Made by a program: the position numbers and the translations under genes. Of a stretch of DNA of 64,000 nucleotides, positions 1 to 7,925 are shown piece by piece. The stretch's first letter is position 1, and each line of letters opens with the position of its first letter. The notes beneath the pieces were generated by a model that was given only the letters and a program-made list of their open reading frames with translations, made no database searches and had not been told where the DNA came from. This DNA is from VRUE01 sp963697805 (lineage in GTDB: Bacteria; Actinomycetota; Thermoleophilia; Solirubrobacterales; 70-9), in assembly GCA_963697805.1 (NCBI GenBank), contig CAVOPB010000001.1, positions 372,001-436,000 of the forward strand, written 5' to 3'.

Positions 1-302
1 CGGAGCCCGGCCGGCGCGGCGGCGAGAACCCGCACCTGCTGGAGCAGCGGACCCTCGACGTGGCCGCTCTTCGGCGGCTCCAAGGCGGGCAGGAGCGGCA
101 GCGACCCTTCTTCGGGTGCGGGCATCGAGGTCAGGACCCGCCCCGAGGAGTCGACGCCGACGGCGCTCGAGCCGACACCGATCGCGGCGACCGGCGCCGG
201 AACCGTGACGGTCGGCACGACCGTCCTGTCACGGAGGACGAGCATGTACAGGACGACGGCCGCGACGAGCACGGCGAGGACCGGGAGCGCGACCCGCCTC
301 AC
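1..302 (-). CDS. ftsQ: FtsQ/DivIB-like division protein (3' end beyond window)
   Basis: About 100 N-terminal residues are visible. The start is a GTG overlapping the murB stop by 4 nt (GTGA), the same junction used through this cluster. A short basic N-terminus (MRR) leads into one hydrophobic segment at about residues 4-22, then a Pro/Val-rich extracytoplasmic stretch. Position directly after murB is the standard place for ftsQ, and the sequence from about residue 37 (APVAAIGVGSSAVGVDSSGR) resembles the FtsQ beta domain that follows the POTRA domain. The roughly 70-residue POTRA domain expected between membrane segment and beta domain is not seen, so this may be a shortened FtsQ. The family acts as a bitopic membrane scaffold of the divisome. 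Identity rests on context and partial similarity. Confidence 0.6.
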   Translation of the reverse strand, partial: MRRVALPVLAVLVAAVVLYMLVLRDRTVVPTVTVPAPVAAIGVGSSAVGVDSSGRVLTSMPAPEEGSLPLLPALEPPKSGHVEGPLLQQVRVLAAAPAGL

Positions 303-1213
303 AGATCCCAGCCCTCGGGCATCTCGACATCCCCCAGGAGCTGGACCTCGGGCTCGAGCACGACCCCGAACCGGTCGTGGACCCGGCGGCGGCCGGCCGC
401 CATCAGCTCGAGCACGTCAGCCGTCGTCGCCTCGCCGGTGTTCTCGACGAAGTTCGCGTGCTTGGCGGAGAACCGCGCCCCGCCCGAACGCAGGTCCTGG
501 CATCCCGCCGCCTCGAGCAGCTGCCCGGCGGTGCGACCCTCCGCCCGCGGGTCCTCGGGGTTCTTGAAGGTCGAGCCGAAGGTCTTGATCCCCGCAGGCT
601 GGGCCTCGTGGCGACGCTCGCGCATCGCCGCCATCGTCGACCTGACCTGCTCGGGGCCGGCGGCGACCAGCGCGAAGCCCGCCGCCGCGACGACCTCGGC
701 CGGCCCGAGATTCGAGCGGCGGTAGGCGAAGCCGAGGTCCTCAGGCCGGCGCCGCTCGCGGCCGCCGGGTGCGCAGACATCGACCCACTCGAGGACCTCG
801 GCCAGCTGGCCACCGTAGGCGTTGGCGTTCATCCTCACCGCGCCGCCGACCGTGCCGGGGATGTTGACCCCGAACTCGAGGCCCGAAAGGCCCCAGCCGG
901 CCGCCCTCGTCGCCACCGAGGGCAGCCTCGCGCCGCCGCCCGCGCGGAGGCGCTCGCCATCGCGCTCGACGGTCCCCAGCCCGGCCCCGAGCTTGATCGC
1001 CAGGCCGCGGAATCCGTCATCGGCGATCAGCATGTTCGAGCCTGAGCCGAGGACACCGATCGGCAGGCCCTCGCTGGCGGCCCACGCCACCAGCTCGGCG
1101 AGTGAGTCCTCGTCGTCGGGTCGGGCGAACCAATCGGCGTCACCGCCGGTGCGGACCGTCGTCAGCCGGGCAAGCGGATAGCCGCGCTCGACCCCCTCCG
1201 GCGGTGGGCTCAT
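299..1213 (-). CDS. murB: UDP-N-acetylenolpyruvoylglucosamine reductase
   Basis: 304 residues, a normal length. MurB reduces UDP-GlcNAc-enolpyruvate to UDP-MurNAc with NADPH and FAD in the cytoplasm. The FAD-binding stretch GSGSN is at about 56-60, the glycine-rich GVNIPGTVGGAV block at about 115-126, and the GSTFKNP block carrying the catalytic serine is near 213-219. A C-terminal KHANFVEN block supports the family. The ATG at 1213 overlaps the murC stop by 4 nt (ATGA), which fixes the start. The reading frame stays open upstream to 2059, but that part is antisense-frame noise inside murC. It is followed by ftsQ through another 4-nt overlap, so translation is likely coupled along the cluster. 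Confidence 0.97.
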   Translation of the reverse strand: MSPPPEGVERGYPLARLTTVRTGGDADWFARPDDEDSLAELVAWAASEGLPIGVLGSGSNMLIADDGFRGLAIKLGAGLGTVERDGERLRAGGGARLPSVATRAAGWGLSGLEFGVNIPGTVGGAVRMNANAYGGQLAEVLEWVDVCAPGGRERRRPEDLGFAYRRSNLGPAEVVAAAGFALVAAGPEQVRSTMAAMRERRHEAQPAGIKTFGSTFKNPEDPRAEGRTAGQLLEAAGCQDLRSGGARFSAKHANFVENTGEATTADVLELMAAGRRRVHDRFGVVLEPEVQLLGDVEMPEGWDL

Positions 1214-2526
1214 CGAACAGCTCCGTCCGCGACCAGGTCCTCGGCGAGGAGGTTGATGTCGCCGGCGCCGATCGTCACCAGAACCCGGCCGGGGCCGAGG
1301 GCCGGGCCGAGCGCTGCCGCCGCCTGGCCCCGGTCGGGCGTCCAGAGGACCCTCCTGCCCCCCATCCGGTCGGCGGCGGCGCGGGCGACGTCGAGGCCGC
1401 TGACACCCGCCAGATCCCCGACCGGCTCCTCGCGCGCCGGGTAGACGTCGAGAACCGCGACCTCGTCGGCGAGGGCGAGCGCGGCGCCGAACTGCTCGGC
1501 GAACGCCTTCGTCCGCGAGTAGAGATGGGGCTGGAATGCGACCACCAGCCGGTCGGGCTCGAGTTCGCGCAGCGCCGCCAGCGCCGCCCGGACCTCGGTC
1601 GGGTGGTGGGCGTAGTCGTCGTATATGCGGGCGCCCTGGTGCTCGCCCTTCAGCTCGAGTCGACGGCGCACGCCGGGGAATTCGGCCAGGGCGGTCGCCC
1701 CCGTGTCGGTGTCCTCGCCGGCGAGCCCGACCGCGGCCAGCGCCGCGCGGGCGTTGCGCCGGTTGTGACGGCCGGGGATGGTGAGAGCGAGCTCCGTCGG
1801 GCCGGGCCTGCCCGCGTCGAACTCGACGACCTCGGTGCCACCCGTCGCGAGGCCCTCGAGGCCCCCGCCGGCCGGCACGACCAGACCCCGTGCAGGGGCC
1901 GCGAAGCGTGCGAAGGCAGCTCGCAGCTCGGCGACCGACCCCCAGTGGGAGTGATGGTCCATCTCGACGTTGGTGACGACCGCGACCTCCGGCCGCAGCT
2001 CGAGAAAGCTGGCGTCGCTCTCGTCGGCCTCGGCGACGACCCATTCCCCGGCTCCCCAACCGGCGTTCGCGGTTGAGCCGCCGGGGCCGAGGCTAGGCAC
2101 CTCGCCGCCGATGAAGAACGCCGGGTCCGCCCCGGCGCCACGGAGTGCCCAGGTCGCCATCGCCGCGGTCGTCGTCTTCCCGTGCGTCCCCGCGACCGCC
2201 AGCAGTCGCTTCTCGGCGCAGAGTTCGGCCAGGAGCTCTCCGCGGTGGCGGATCATGAGGCCGCGCTCACGCGCGAGGACGAGCTCAGGGTTGTCGTCTC
2301 CGATCGCCGTCGAGACGATGACCTCGGCGCCGTCGGGCAGGTTCGCGGCATCGTGGCCGACCCGCGGCTCGATGCCCTCGGCGCGCAGCCGCTCCAGATA
2401 GGAGGAGTCGGCGCGGTCACTGCCGCCGACGCCGGCCCCGAGCTCGCTGCAGACGAGCGCCAGGCCACTCATCCCGGCCCCGCCGATCCCGATGAAGTGC
2501 AGCCGTCGTCCGCTCCAGTCGCTCAT
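1210..2526 (-). CDS. murC: UDP-N-acetylmuramate--L-alanine ligase
   Basis: 438 residues. It adds the first amino acid of the stem peptide, L-Ala, to UDP-MurNAc in an ATP-dependent reaction. The N-terminal Rossmann glycine motif GIGGAGMSGLA is at 13-23 and the Mur-ligase P-loop GTHGKTTT at 113-120. The middle domain contains the conserved YDDYAHHPTE block and the C-terminal domain the FQPHLYSRT block, both typical of MurC rather than MurD, E or F. The ATG start overlaps the murG stop by 4 nt. No truncation or missing catalytic motif is seen. Confidence 0.97.
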   Translation of the reverse strand: MSDWSGRRLHFIGIGGAGMSGLALVCSELGAGVGGSDRADSSYLERLRAEGIEPRVGHDAANLPDGAEVIVSTAIGDDNPELVLARERGLMIRHRGELLAELCAEKRLLAVAGTHGKTTTAAMATWALRGAGADPAFFIGGEVPSLGPGGSTANAGWGAGEWVVAEADESDASFLELRPEVAVVTNVEMDHHSHWGSVAELRAAFARFAAPARGLVVPAGGGLEGLATGGTEVVEFDAGRPGPTELALTIPGRHNRRNARAALAAVGLAGEDTDTGATALAEFPGVRRRLELKGEHQGARIYDDYAHHPTEVRAALAALRELEPDRLVVAFQPHLYSRTKAFAEQFGAALALADEVAVLDVYPAREEPVGDLAGVSGLDVARAAADRMGGRRVLWTPDRGQAAAALGPALGPGRVLVTIGAGDINLLAEDLVADGAVR

Positions 2527-3617
2527 GACGTCAATTTCGCGCTCAGGACCTCGTCGGCGATTCGCCGCGCGGCGTCGGGCATCGCCAGCCCCTTCGAGGC
2601 GGTCGCCATCGCCGCCAGCGCACCCTCGTCGGCGAGGAGCCCGTTGACCTCCTCGAGCAGCCGCTCGGGGCGGAGCTCGGCGTCGATGATCACCAGCGCC
2701 GCCCCGGCGCGCTCCATCCAGGCCGCGTTCGTCGCCTGGTGCCCGGCCGCGGCGTGCGGGTAGGGGACGAGAATCGCCGGCCGGCCGGCCGCCGTCACCT
2801 CGAAGATCGAGCCGCCGGCGCGGCCGAGAACGAGGTCGCTGGCGGCGAGCGCATCGCCGAGATCCGGCTCATAGTCGAGCAGGACGTAGCGGTCGTTGTG
2901 CGGGGCCGTGGCCAGGCGCGGCTTCAGCTCGGTGTAGTCGCGGCGCCCGGCGACGTGGACGACGTGGAAGTCGCGCCCATCGCGCTCCGCGAAGGCGGCC
3001 ACGGCGCACTCGTTGATCGAGCGGGCGCCCTGGCTGCCGCCGACCACCAGCAGGCAGCGGGACGAGCCGGGGATGCCGAACCGCTCCCGAGCCGCAGCGC
3101 GATCAGCGGCGAGCACGGCGCTGGGGACGGGACGGCCGGTGAGGACGTAGCGGTCGCCGTCGCGGCCCTCGATCGGGAAGGAGAGGCAGACGCGCCGCGC
3201 CCGGCCCGCGAGCAGCCGGTTGGCGAGGCCAAGGTGGCTGTCGGCCTCGGTCAGGACCAGGGGCGTCCCCGAAACCGCGGCGGCGAGCCCGGCCGGCCCG
3301 GCGACGAACCCACCGGCGCCGAGGACCACATCGGCACCGCGGCGGCGGATCGCACCGCGGGCCGCACCGACCGCGAACATCGCCTCGAGCGCCGCCGCGG
3401 CGGCCTTCAGCGGGTTCCCGCGGTCGATCCCACGCACCTTGATGAAGTCGATCTCGTATCCGGCCGCCGGCACCAGCTCGGCCTCGATCCGTTCGCGGGT
3501 ACCGAGGAAGGTGACCTCGGCGCCGCTATCCCGAAGCTCGGCGGCGACCGCCATGGCCGGCACGACGTGTCCTGCCGTTCCGCCGGCCGCCACCACCACC
3601 TTTGCGAGCTCTGCCAC
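2523..3617 (-). CDS. murG: Undecaprenyl-PP-MurNAc-pentapeptide GlcNAc transferase
   Basis: MurG adds GlcNAc to lipid I to make lipid II on the inner membrane face. I chose the GTG at 3617 (364 residues, starting MAELAKVVVAAGG) because an AAGGAG ribosome-binding site lies 11 nt upstream and the family begins right at this strand. An earlier GTG at 3638 gives 371 residues but has no ribosome-binding site. The N-terminal glycine loop reads GGTAGH (residues 12-17) instead of the common GGTGGH. GGSQGARSIN and PYPHAAAGHQ mark the donor and acceptor regions. The 5' end lies inside the ftsW 3' end (overlap about 92 nt), the longest overlap in this cluster. Confidence 0.95.
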   Translation of the reverse strand: MAELAKVVVAAGGTAGHVVPAMAVAAELRDSGAEVTFLGTRERIEAELVPAAGYEIDFIKVRGIDRGNPLKAAAAALEAMFAVGAARGAIRRRGADVVLGAGGFVAGPAGLAAAVSGTPLVLTEADSHLGLANRLLAGRARRVCLSFPIEGRDGDRYVLTGRPVPSAVLAADRAAARERFGIPGSSRCLLVVGGSQGARSINECAVAAFAERDGRDFHVVHVAGRRDYTELKPRLATAPHNDRYVLLDYEPDLGDALAASDLVLGRAGGSIFEVTAAGRPAILVPYPHAAAGHQATNAAWMERAGAALVIIDAELRPERLLEEVNGLLADEGALAAMATASKGLAMPDAARRIADEVLSAKLTS

Positions 3618-4860
3618 TGCCGGACCCACTCCTTCCACGCGCGGGTTTGCGCCCGCCTTCGACGACGCGGAGTTTGCCAGCGCCGGCGGTCCCCCCGCGG
3701 GCGACGTTGAGGATCAGACCGACCGCGAAGAGGGAGGCGAGCAGGCTGCTGTTCCCGTAGGAGACGAACGGCAGCGGGACGCCTGTCAGCGGCGCCAGCC
3801 CCATTACGGCGAACAGGTTCACCGTCGCCTGGACGAGGATCAGCGAGGTGAGGCCGGCGACGAGGACCTTGCCGTAGACGTCCTTCGCTTTTTTCGCCGT
3901 CTGCAGCCCGGCGTACCCGAGCATCGAGAACAGTCCTACGACGCCGACGATTCCGACCAAGCCGAGCTCCTCGCCGATCACCGCGGTGATCATGTCGGTG
4001 TGGGCCTCCGGCAGATAGAAGGCCTTCTGGACGCCGTTGCCGATCCCGACGCCGAACAGGCCGCCGGAACCGAGCGCGATCTTCGCCTGCGCAGCCTGGA
4101 ACCCGGCCCCGGTCGAGTCTGCGCCGGGGTTGAGGAAGGCGGTCAGCCGCGCCATCCGGTAGGGCTCGATCAGGGTCATCAGGAGCGCGAAGAACCCGAG
4201 CACCAGCGCGATCATCGCCAGGTCCCGGATCCGCGCCCCGGCCGCGACCAGGGTCGCGGCGGAGGCGAAGGCGATCACCAGCGTCGTCCCGAGGTCGGGC
4301 TCGGCGACGATCAACAGCGCCGAGGTCCCGACCACGAGCAGGAACGGCATCATCCCCTCGATCGAGCGGACCCGTTTCGGCTTGCGGGCGAAGAGATCGG
4401 CGCCGTAGAGGATCAGCGCCACCTTGGCCAGCTCGGAGGGCTGAATCTGCATGAACCCGGAGCCGATCCAACGGCTCGAGCCGTTGACGTTGGTGCCGGC
4501 GACCAGGACCGCGAAGAGGAGGACGAAGGAGAGCGCCAGCAGCGCCGGGGTCAGCCGGCGGACGTACTCGAGGCCGTGGCGGGCGGCGAGATGCATGATC
4601 AGCAGCCCGAGCGCACCGAACATCGCGGTCCGCTTCAGGTAATAGACGCTGTCGGAGAGGCCGCCGTCGCTGAGGACGCGGGTCGTCGAGCTCGCCGAGA
4701 AGACCATCACCGCGCCGAACGCCAGCAGGCAGAGGGTCGCGGTCAGCAGCATGTTGTACTCGGTGGGGAGGCTTGCGGCCCGCGCGCGCTTCTTTTTTCG
4801 CTTCTTCCTGGCGGCGGCGGTCCTGCCTGGCCAGCGCAGGGAGAGGGCTCGGGCACTCAC
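3526..4860 (-). CDS. ftsW: SEDS-family peptidoglycan polymerase/lipid II factor FtsW
   Basis: 444 residues with a Lys/Arg-rich cytoplasmic N-terminus (KKRKKKR at about 19-25), then about ten membrane segments. SEDS hallmarks are visible: SSRWIGSGFMQIQPSELAK, the PEAHTDMITAVIGEELG loop, and GVPLPFVSYGNSSLLA near the end. The family polymerises septal glycan together with the class B PBP encoded a few genes upstream (ftsI). The last 45 or so residues are a Gly/Arg-rich tail that overlaps the start of murG. The tail is unlike the rest in composition and may partly reflect constraint from the overlapping murG reading frame. The start ATG overlaps the murD stop by 4 nt. Confidence 0.95.
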   Translation of the reverse strand: MSARALSLRWPGRTAAARKKRKKKRARAASLPTEYNMLLTATLCLLAFGAVMVFSASSTTRVLSDGGLSDSVYYLKRTAMFGALGLLIMHLAARHGLEYVRRLTPALLALSFVLLFAVLVAGTNVNGSSRWIGSGFMQIQPSELAKVALILYGADLFARKPKRVRSIEGMMPFLLVVGTSALLIVAEPDLGTTLVIAFASAATLVAAGARIRDLAMIALVLGFFALLMTLIEPYRMARLTAFLNPGADSTGAGFQAAQAKIALGSGGLFGVGIGNGVQKAFYLPEAHTDMITAVIGEELGLVGIVGVVGLFSMLGYAGLQTAKKAKDVYGKVLVAGLTSLILVQATVNLFAVMGLAPLTGVPLPFVSYGNSSLLASLFAVGLILNVARGGTAGAGKLRVVEGGRKPARGRSGSGSGRARKGGGGGRRNGRTRRAGHGGRRRASG

Positions 4861-6206
4861 GCGAGCTCCCCGACAATCTCGCGGAAACGATCCCCACGCC
4901 GCTCGAAGTTCTCGAAGGCGTCGAAGCTCGCGCAGGCGGGCGAGAGCAGGACGACCTCCCCGGGGCGCGCCGCGGCGGCAGCGGTGCGGACGGCGTCGTC
5001 GAGGCCGGCGCAGCGGTGCAGCGGGACGCCCGCCTCAACGACCCCGGCGAGCTCGGCCGCGAGCCGGTCGGAGGTCGCGCCGATCAGGTAGCAGGCGACG
5101 CAGGTGTCGATCAGCGGCTCCGCCAGCGGGGCGAACGGCTCGCCCTTGTCGCTGCCGCCGAGGATCGCATGAACGCCGCCGTCGAAGGCCCGCAGGCCGA
5201 CCACTGCCGAGGCGACGTTGGTCGCCTTCGAGTCGTTGACGAAGCGCACGCCCCCGACCTCGGCGACGGGCTCGAGCCGGTGCGGGATGCCGGCGAAGCT
5301 CCGCAGCCCCTCGCGGACCGCCTCGCGGTCGAGCCCCATCGCCAGTGCGGCGGCGGCGGCGGCCATCGCGTTCGAGGCGTTGTGCTCGCCGAGCAGCCCG
5401 AGCTCCTCGGCCCGCAGCAGCGGCTCGCCGTCGTAGAAGATCGTGCCCCCGGCGAGGGCCACCTCGCAATCGGGGCCGGCGCCATGGCAGAAGGCGATCC
5501 GGCGACCGCAGCCGCCGAGGTCGGTCCCCGCGAGGGCGGGATCGTCGGCGTTGTAGATCGCGATGTCGTCGTTGCCCTGGTTGGCGAAGATCCGCAGCTT
5601 CGCCGCCAGGTATGAGTCGAGGTCGGCGTGGCGGTCGAGGTGGTCGGGAGCGAGGTTGAGGAAGACCGCGCACTCGGGCGCGAAGTGGTCGGTGTCCTCG
5701 AGCTGGAAGCTCGAGGCCTCGCAGACGATGGTCGCGTTCGGGTCGACCGTGCCGGCCAGAGAGGCGAGCGGCGTGCCGACATTGCCGGCGACCGCGACCG
5801 GCTCACCGGCGCTGCGGTAGACGTGTCCGAGCAGCTCGACCGTCGTCGTCTTGCCGTTGGTCCCGGTGACCGCCAGGAACCGATTCGGGATCGCCCTCCA
5901 GGCGAGCTCGAGCTCGCCGAGGACCTCGATTCCGCGCTCGCGCGCCGCGGCGATCACCGCCGCCCCCGCGGGAACCCCCGGGCTCTTGACCACCGTCCGC
6001 GCACCATCGAGCTTGCCGATCCCATCCGTATCCAGGACGACTTCGACGCCGGCATCGCGAAGCCCTGCCGCGCCATCCGGATTCGCGCGATCCACCCCGA
6101 CGACGGTCTCACCGCGCCCCGCCAGCAGGCGCGCCGCGGCCTGCCCCGAGCGGGCGAGGCCGACGACCAGGAACGGGCCCTCAGGGAGAGGCGGGCGGAG
6201 CTTCAC
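4857..6206 (-). CDS. murD: UDP-N-acetylmuramoyl-L-alanine--D-glutamate ligase
   Basis: 449 residues. It adds D-Glu to UDP-MurNAc-L-Ala. The N-terminal dinucleotide-like fold starts LVVGLARSGQAAARLL, the P-loop GTNGKTTT is at 115-122, and the block GNVGTPL follows. HRLEPVAEVGGVRFVNDSKA is the MurD-type middle/C-terminal junction. The gene is preceded, on the coding strand, by a 40-nt gap and a decayed hydrolase fragment rather than directly by mraY, so the cluster is interrupted here. The C-terminus overlaps the ftsW start by 4 nt. Confidence 0.96.
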   Translation of the reverse strand: MKLRPPLPEGPFLVVGLARSGQAAARLLAGRGETVVGVDRANPDGAAGLRDAGVEVVLDTDGIGKLDGARTVVKSPGVPAGAAVIAAARERGIEVLGELELAWRAIPNRFLAVTGTNGKTTTVELLGHVYRSAGEPVAVAGNVGTPLASLAGTVDPNATIVCEASSFQLEDTDHFAPECAVFLNLAPDHLDRHADLDSYLAAKLRIFANQGNDDIAIYNADDPALAGTDLGGCGRRIAFCHGAGPDCEVALAGGTIFYDGEPLLRAEELGLLGEHNASNAMAAAAAALAMGLDREAVREGLRSFAGIPHRLEPVAEVGGVRFVNDSKATNVASAVVGLRAFDGGVHAILGGSDKGEPFAPLAEPLIDTCVACYLIGATSDRLAAELAGVVEAGVPLHRCAGLDDAVRTAAAAARPGEVVLLSPACASFDAFENFERRGDRFREIVGELA

Positions 6207-6244
6207 TCCGACTATCTTCGCGGCGCCGGCCGCCTCACCTGTCG

Positions 6245-6403
6245 TCAGGCGGGTGTCTTCGGGCGCACCGCGAAGTCACGGATTGCCGCCGCCAGCTCGA
6301 GCGGCTGGTCGATCGGGATCAGCGTGTAGCTGTCGGCGATCTCGACCAGGTGGGCGTCGGGAAAGTCGGCGGCGAGCTTGCGGCCGTGCTCGTTCGGCAT
6401 CAT
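6245..6403 (-). pseudogene. C-terminal stub of an alpha/beta-hydrolase
   Basis: A 52-residue reading frame (two in-frame ATGs at 6403 and 6400) between the GNAT gene and murD. Its product reads like the C-terminal tail of an alpha/beta-hydrolase: HGRKLAADFPDAHLVEIADS, then TLIPIDQPLELAAAIRDF. This is the stretch that normally follows the cap domain and precedes the C-terminus. The nucleophile elbow, oxyanion region and upstream two thirds are absent. It is therefore probably a remnant left by insertion and deletion inside the dcw cluster, although a translated short peptide cannot be excluded. Confidence 0.5.
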
Positions 6404-6409
6404 CGCCCC

Positions 6410-6961
6410 CTATCGCCGCGGAGCTCTGACTCGGTAGAGGACGTGCGGGCGCAGCGGGTGCCCGGGCGGGATCTGCGGATTGTCGAAGTCGTCCTCGGGG
6501 TCGCGGCTCATCCCGATCCGCTCCATCACCGCCCGCGAGCGCACGTTGCCGACGCTCGTGAACGAGACGATCTCCCCGAGGCCGGCGCGCTGGAAGCCGA
6601 ACTCGAGCGCCGCCCGGCCGGCCTCGGTCGCGTAGCCATTGCCCCAGGCCGTCCTGGCCAGCCGCCAACCGACCTCGACCGCCGGGGTGAAGTGGGCCTC
6701 GAAGACGGGAACCGCGAGGCCGGTGAAGCCGACGAGCTCGCCACTCGAGCGCACCTCGAGCGCCCAGAGGCCGTGGCCGTCCCGATCGAAGGCCGCCTCG
6801 ATCGCGTCGATCAGTTCGTCGCTCTGGGCCCGGGTCAGGGCGACCGGGAAGTGCTCCATCACCGCCGGGTCGGCGTTGATCGCGGCGAACGGCTCGCGGT
6901 CCCCCTCGCGCCAGCGGCGCATCCTCAGCCGCGCCGTCAGGAGCTCAGGCTCAGCGACCAA
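6410..6961 (-). CDS. RimJ/RimL-type GNAT N-acetyltransferase
   Basis: 183 residues. It begins with the family's typical LLTARLRMRRWREGDREPF and carries a GNAT acetyl-CoA site at about 105-116 (RLARTAWGNGYATEAG), followed by NVRSRAVMERIGM, characteristic of the RimJ/RimL-like subgroup (Acetyltransf_3). The start is a TTG that overlaps the mraY stop by 11 nt. The substrate cannot be deduced. Its place between mraY and murD is not part of the usual dcw order, so this looks like an accessory gene that entered the cluster with the adjoining hydrolase remnant. It is presumably co-transcribed with the wall genes. Confidence 0.85.
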   Translation of the reverse strand: MVAEPELLTARLRMRRWREGDREPFAAINADPAVMEHFPVALTRAQSDELIDAIEAAFDRDGHGLWALEVRSSGELVGFTGLAVPVFEAHFTPAVEVGWRLARTAWGNGYATEAGRAALEFGFQRAGLGEIVSFTSVGNVRSRAVMERIGMSRDPEDDFDNPQIPPGHPLRPHVLYRVRAPRR

Positions 6962-7925
6962 TCGACTGCTGGTACAGGGTGAACCCGATCCCCGAGCAGA
7001 CCGCGGCGATGATCCAGAAGCGGAGCATGATCTTGGTCTCCGACCAGGCCATCATCTCGAAGTGATGGTGAAGCGGGGCCATCAGCAGGATCCGGCGCCT
7101 GAACGTCTTGAAGGCGAACACCTGGGCGGCGACCGAGAGTGCCTCGATCACGAAGATGCCGCCGATGATGATCAGCAGCACCTCGGTCTGGGTCATCACC
7201 GCCAGCGCGCCGATCGCCCCGCCGAGCCCGAGCGAGCCGGTGTCTCCCATGAATATCGAGGCCGGGAACGCGTTGAACCAGAGGAACCCGACGCAGGCCC
7301 CGACCAGGCAGGCGGAGAGCAGGGCCAGGTTCTGCTGCTCGTTGGTGATGAAGCAGATCGCGGTGAACGCGAGGAGGACGATCGCGCAGCAGCCGGCGGC
7401 GAGGCCGTCGAGGCCGTCGGTGAGGTTGACCCCGTTCGAGGTCCCGGCGATGACGAGGAAGACGAGGACGAAGTAGAGGACCGGGCCGAGGTCGAGACTG
7501 GCGTCGCCGATCCGGAAGAAGAGCGTCGGCTCGAGGCCGACCTCGTGGCGGGCGACCCACCAGAGGCCGAAGGCGAGGAAGAGCTGGAAGAGAAGCTTGT
7601 AGCGGGCGGAGAGACCGAGCGAGCGGCGTTTGACGATCTTCGTGAAATCATCGGCGAAACCGAGCGCGGCGCACCCGATCGCGACCCCGAACACGGCCAT
7701 GCTCTGGGCGTCGCGGTCGGAGAGGACGAGGTAGGGGACGCAGATCGAGGCGAAGACGATCAGCCCCCCCATCGTCGGCGTCCCGGCCTTCGTGTGGTGC
7801 TCCTGGGGCCCGTCCTCGCGGATGTGCTGTCCGAACTCCTTGACCCGCAGGTATTCGATGAATTTCGGCCCGAGGAAGATGCAGATCAGCATCGCCGCCA
7901 TGCCGGCAATCAGAACCTCACCCAT
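6951..7925 (-). CDS. mraY: Phospho-N-acetylmuramoyl-pentapeptide transferase
   Basis: 324 residues with about ten membrane helices. MraY transfers phospho-MurNAc-pentapeptide to undecaprenyl phosphate, making lipid I. Signature blocks are KAGTPTMGGLIVF near the start, the catalytic GFADDFTK, NLTDGLDGLAAG, and the HHHFEMMAWSE loop near the C-terminus. I start it at the ATG at 7925 (MGEVLIAGMAAM), which overlaps the murF stop by 8 nt. The reading frame is open further upstream but there it is antisense-like sequence inside murF. Confidence 0.97.
   Translation of the reverse strand: MGEVLIAGMAAMLICIFLGPKFIEYLRVKEFGQHIREDGPQEHHTKAGTPTMGGLIVFASICVPYLVLSDRDAQSMAVFGVAIGCAALGFADDFTKIVKRRSLGLSARYKLLFQLFLAFGLWWVARHEVGLEPTLFFRIGDASLDLGPVLYFVLVFLVIAGTSNGVNLTDGLDGLAAGCCAIVLLAFTAICFITNEQQNLALLSACLVGACVGFLWFNAFPASIFMGDTGSLGLGGAIGALAVMTQTEVLLIIIGGIFVIEALSVAAQVFAFKTFRRRILLMAPLHHHFEMMAWSETKIMLRFWIIAAVCSGIGFTLYQQSIGR

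Noticed and set aside
1102..2076. Plus-strand open frames over the dcw region
   Set aside because: They mirror murB, murC and other wall genes, have Arg/Pro/Ala-rich composition and no recognisable domains.
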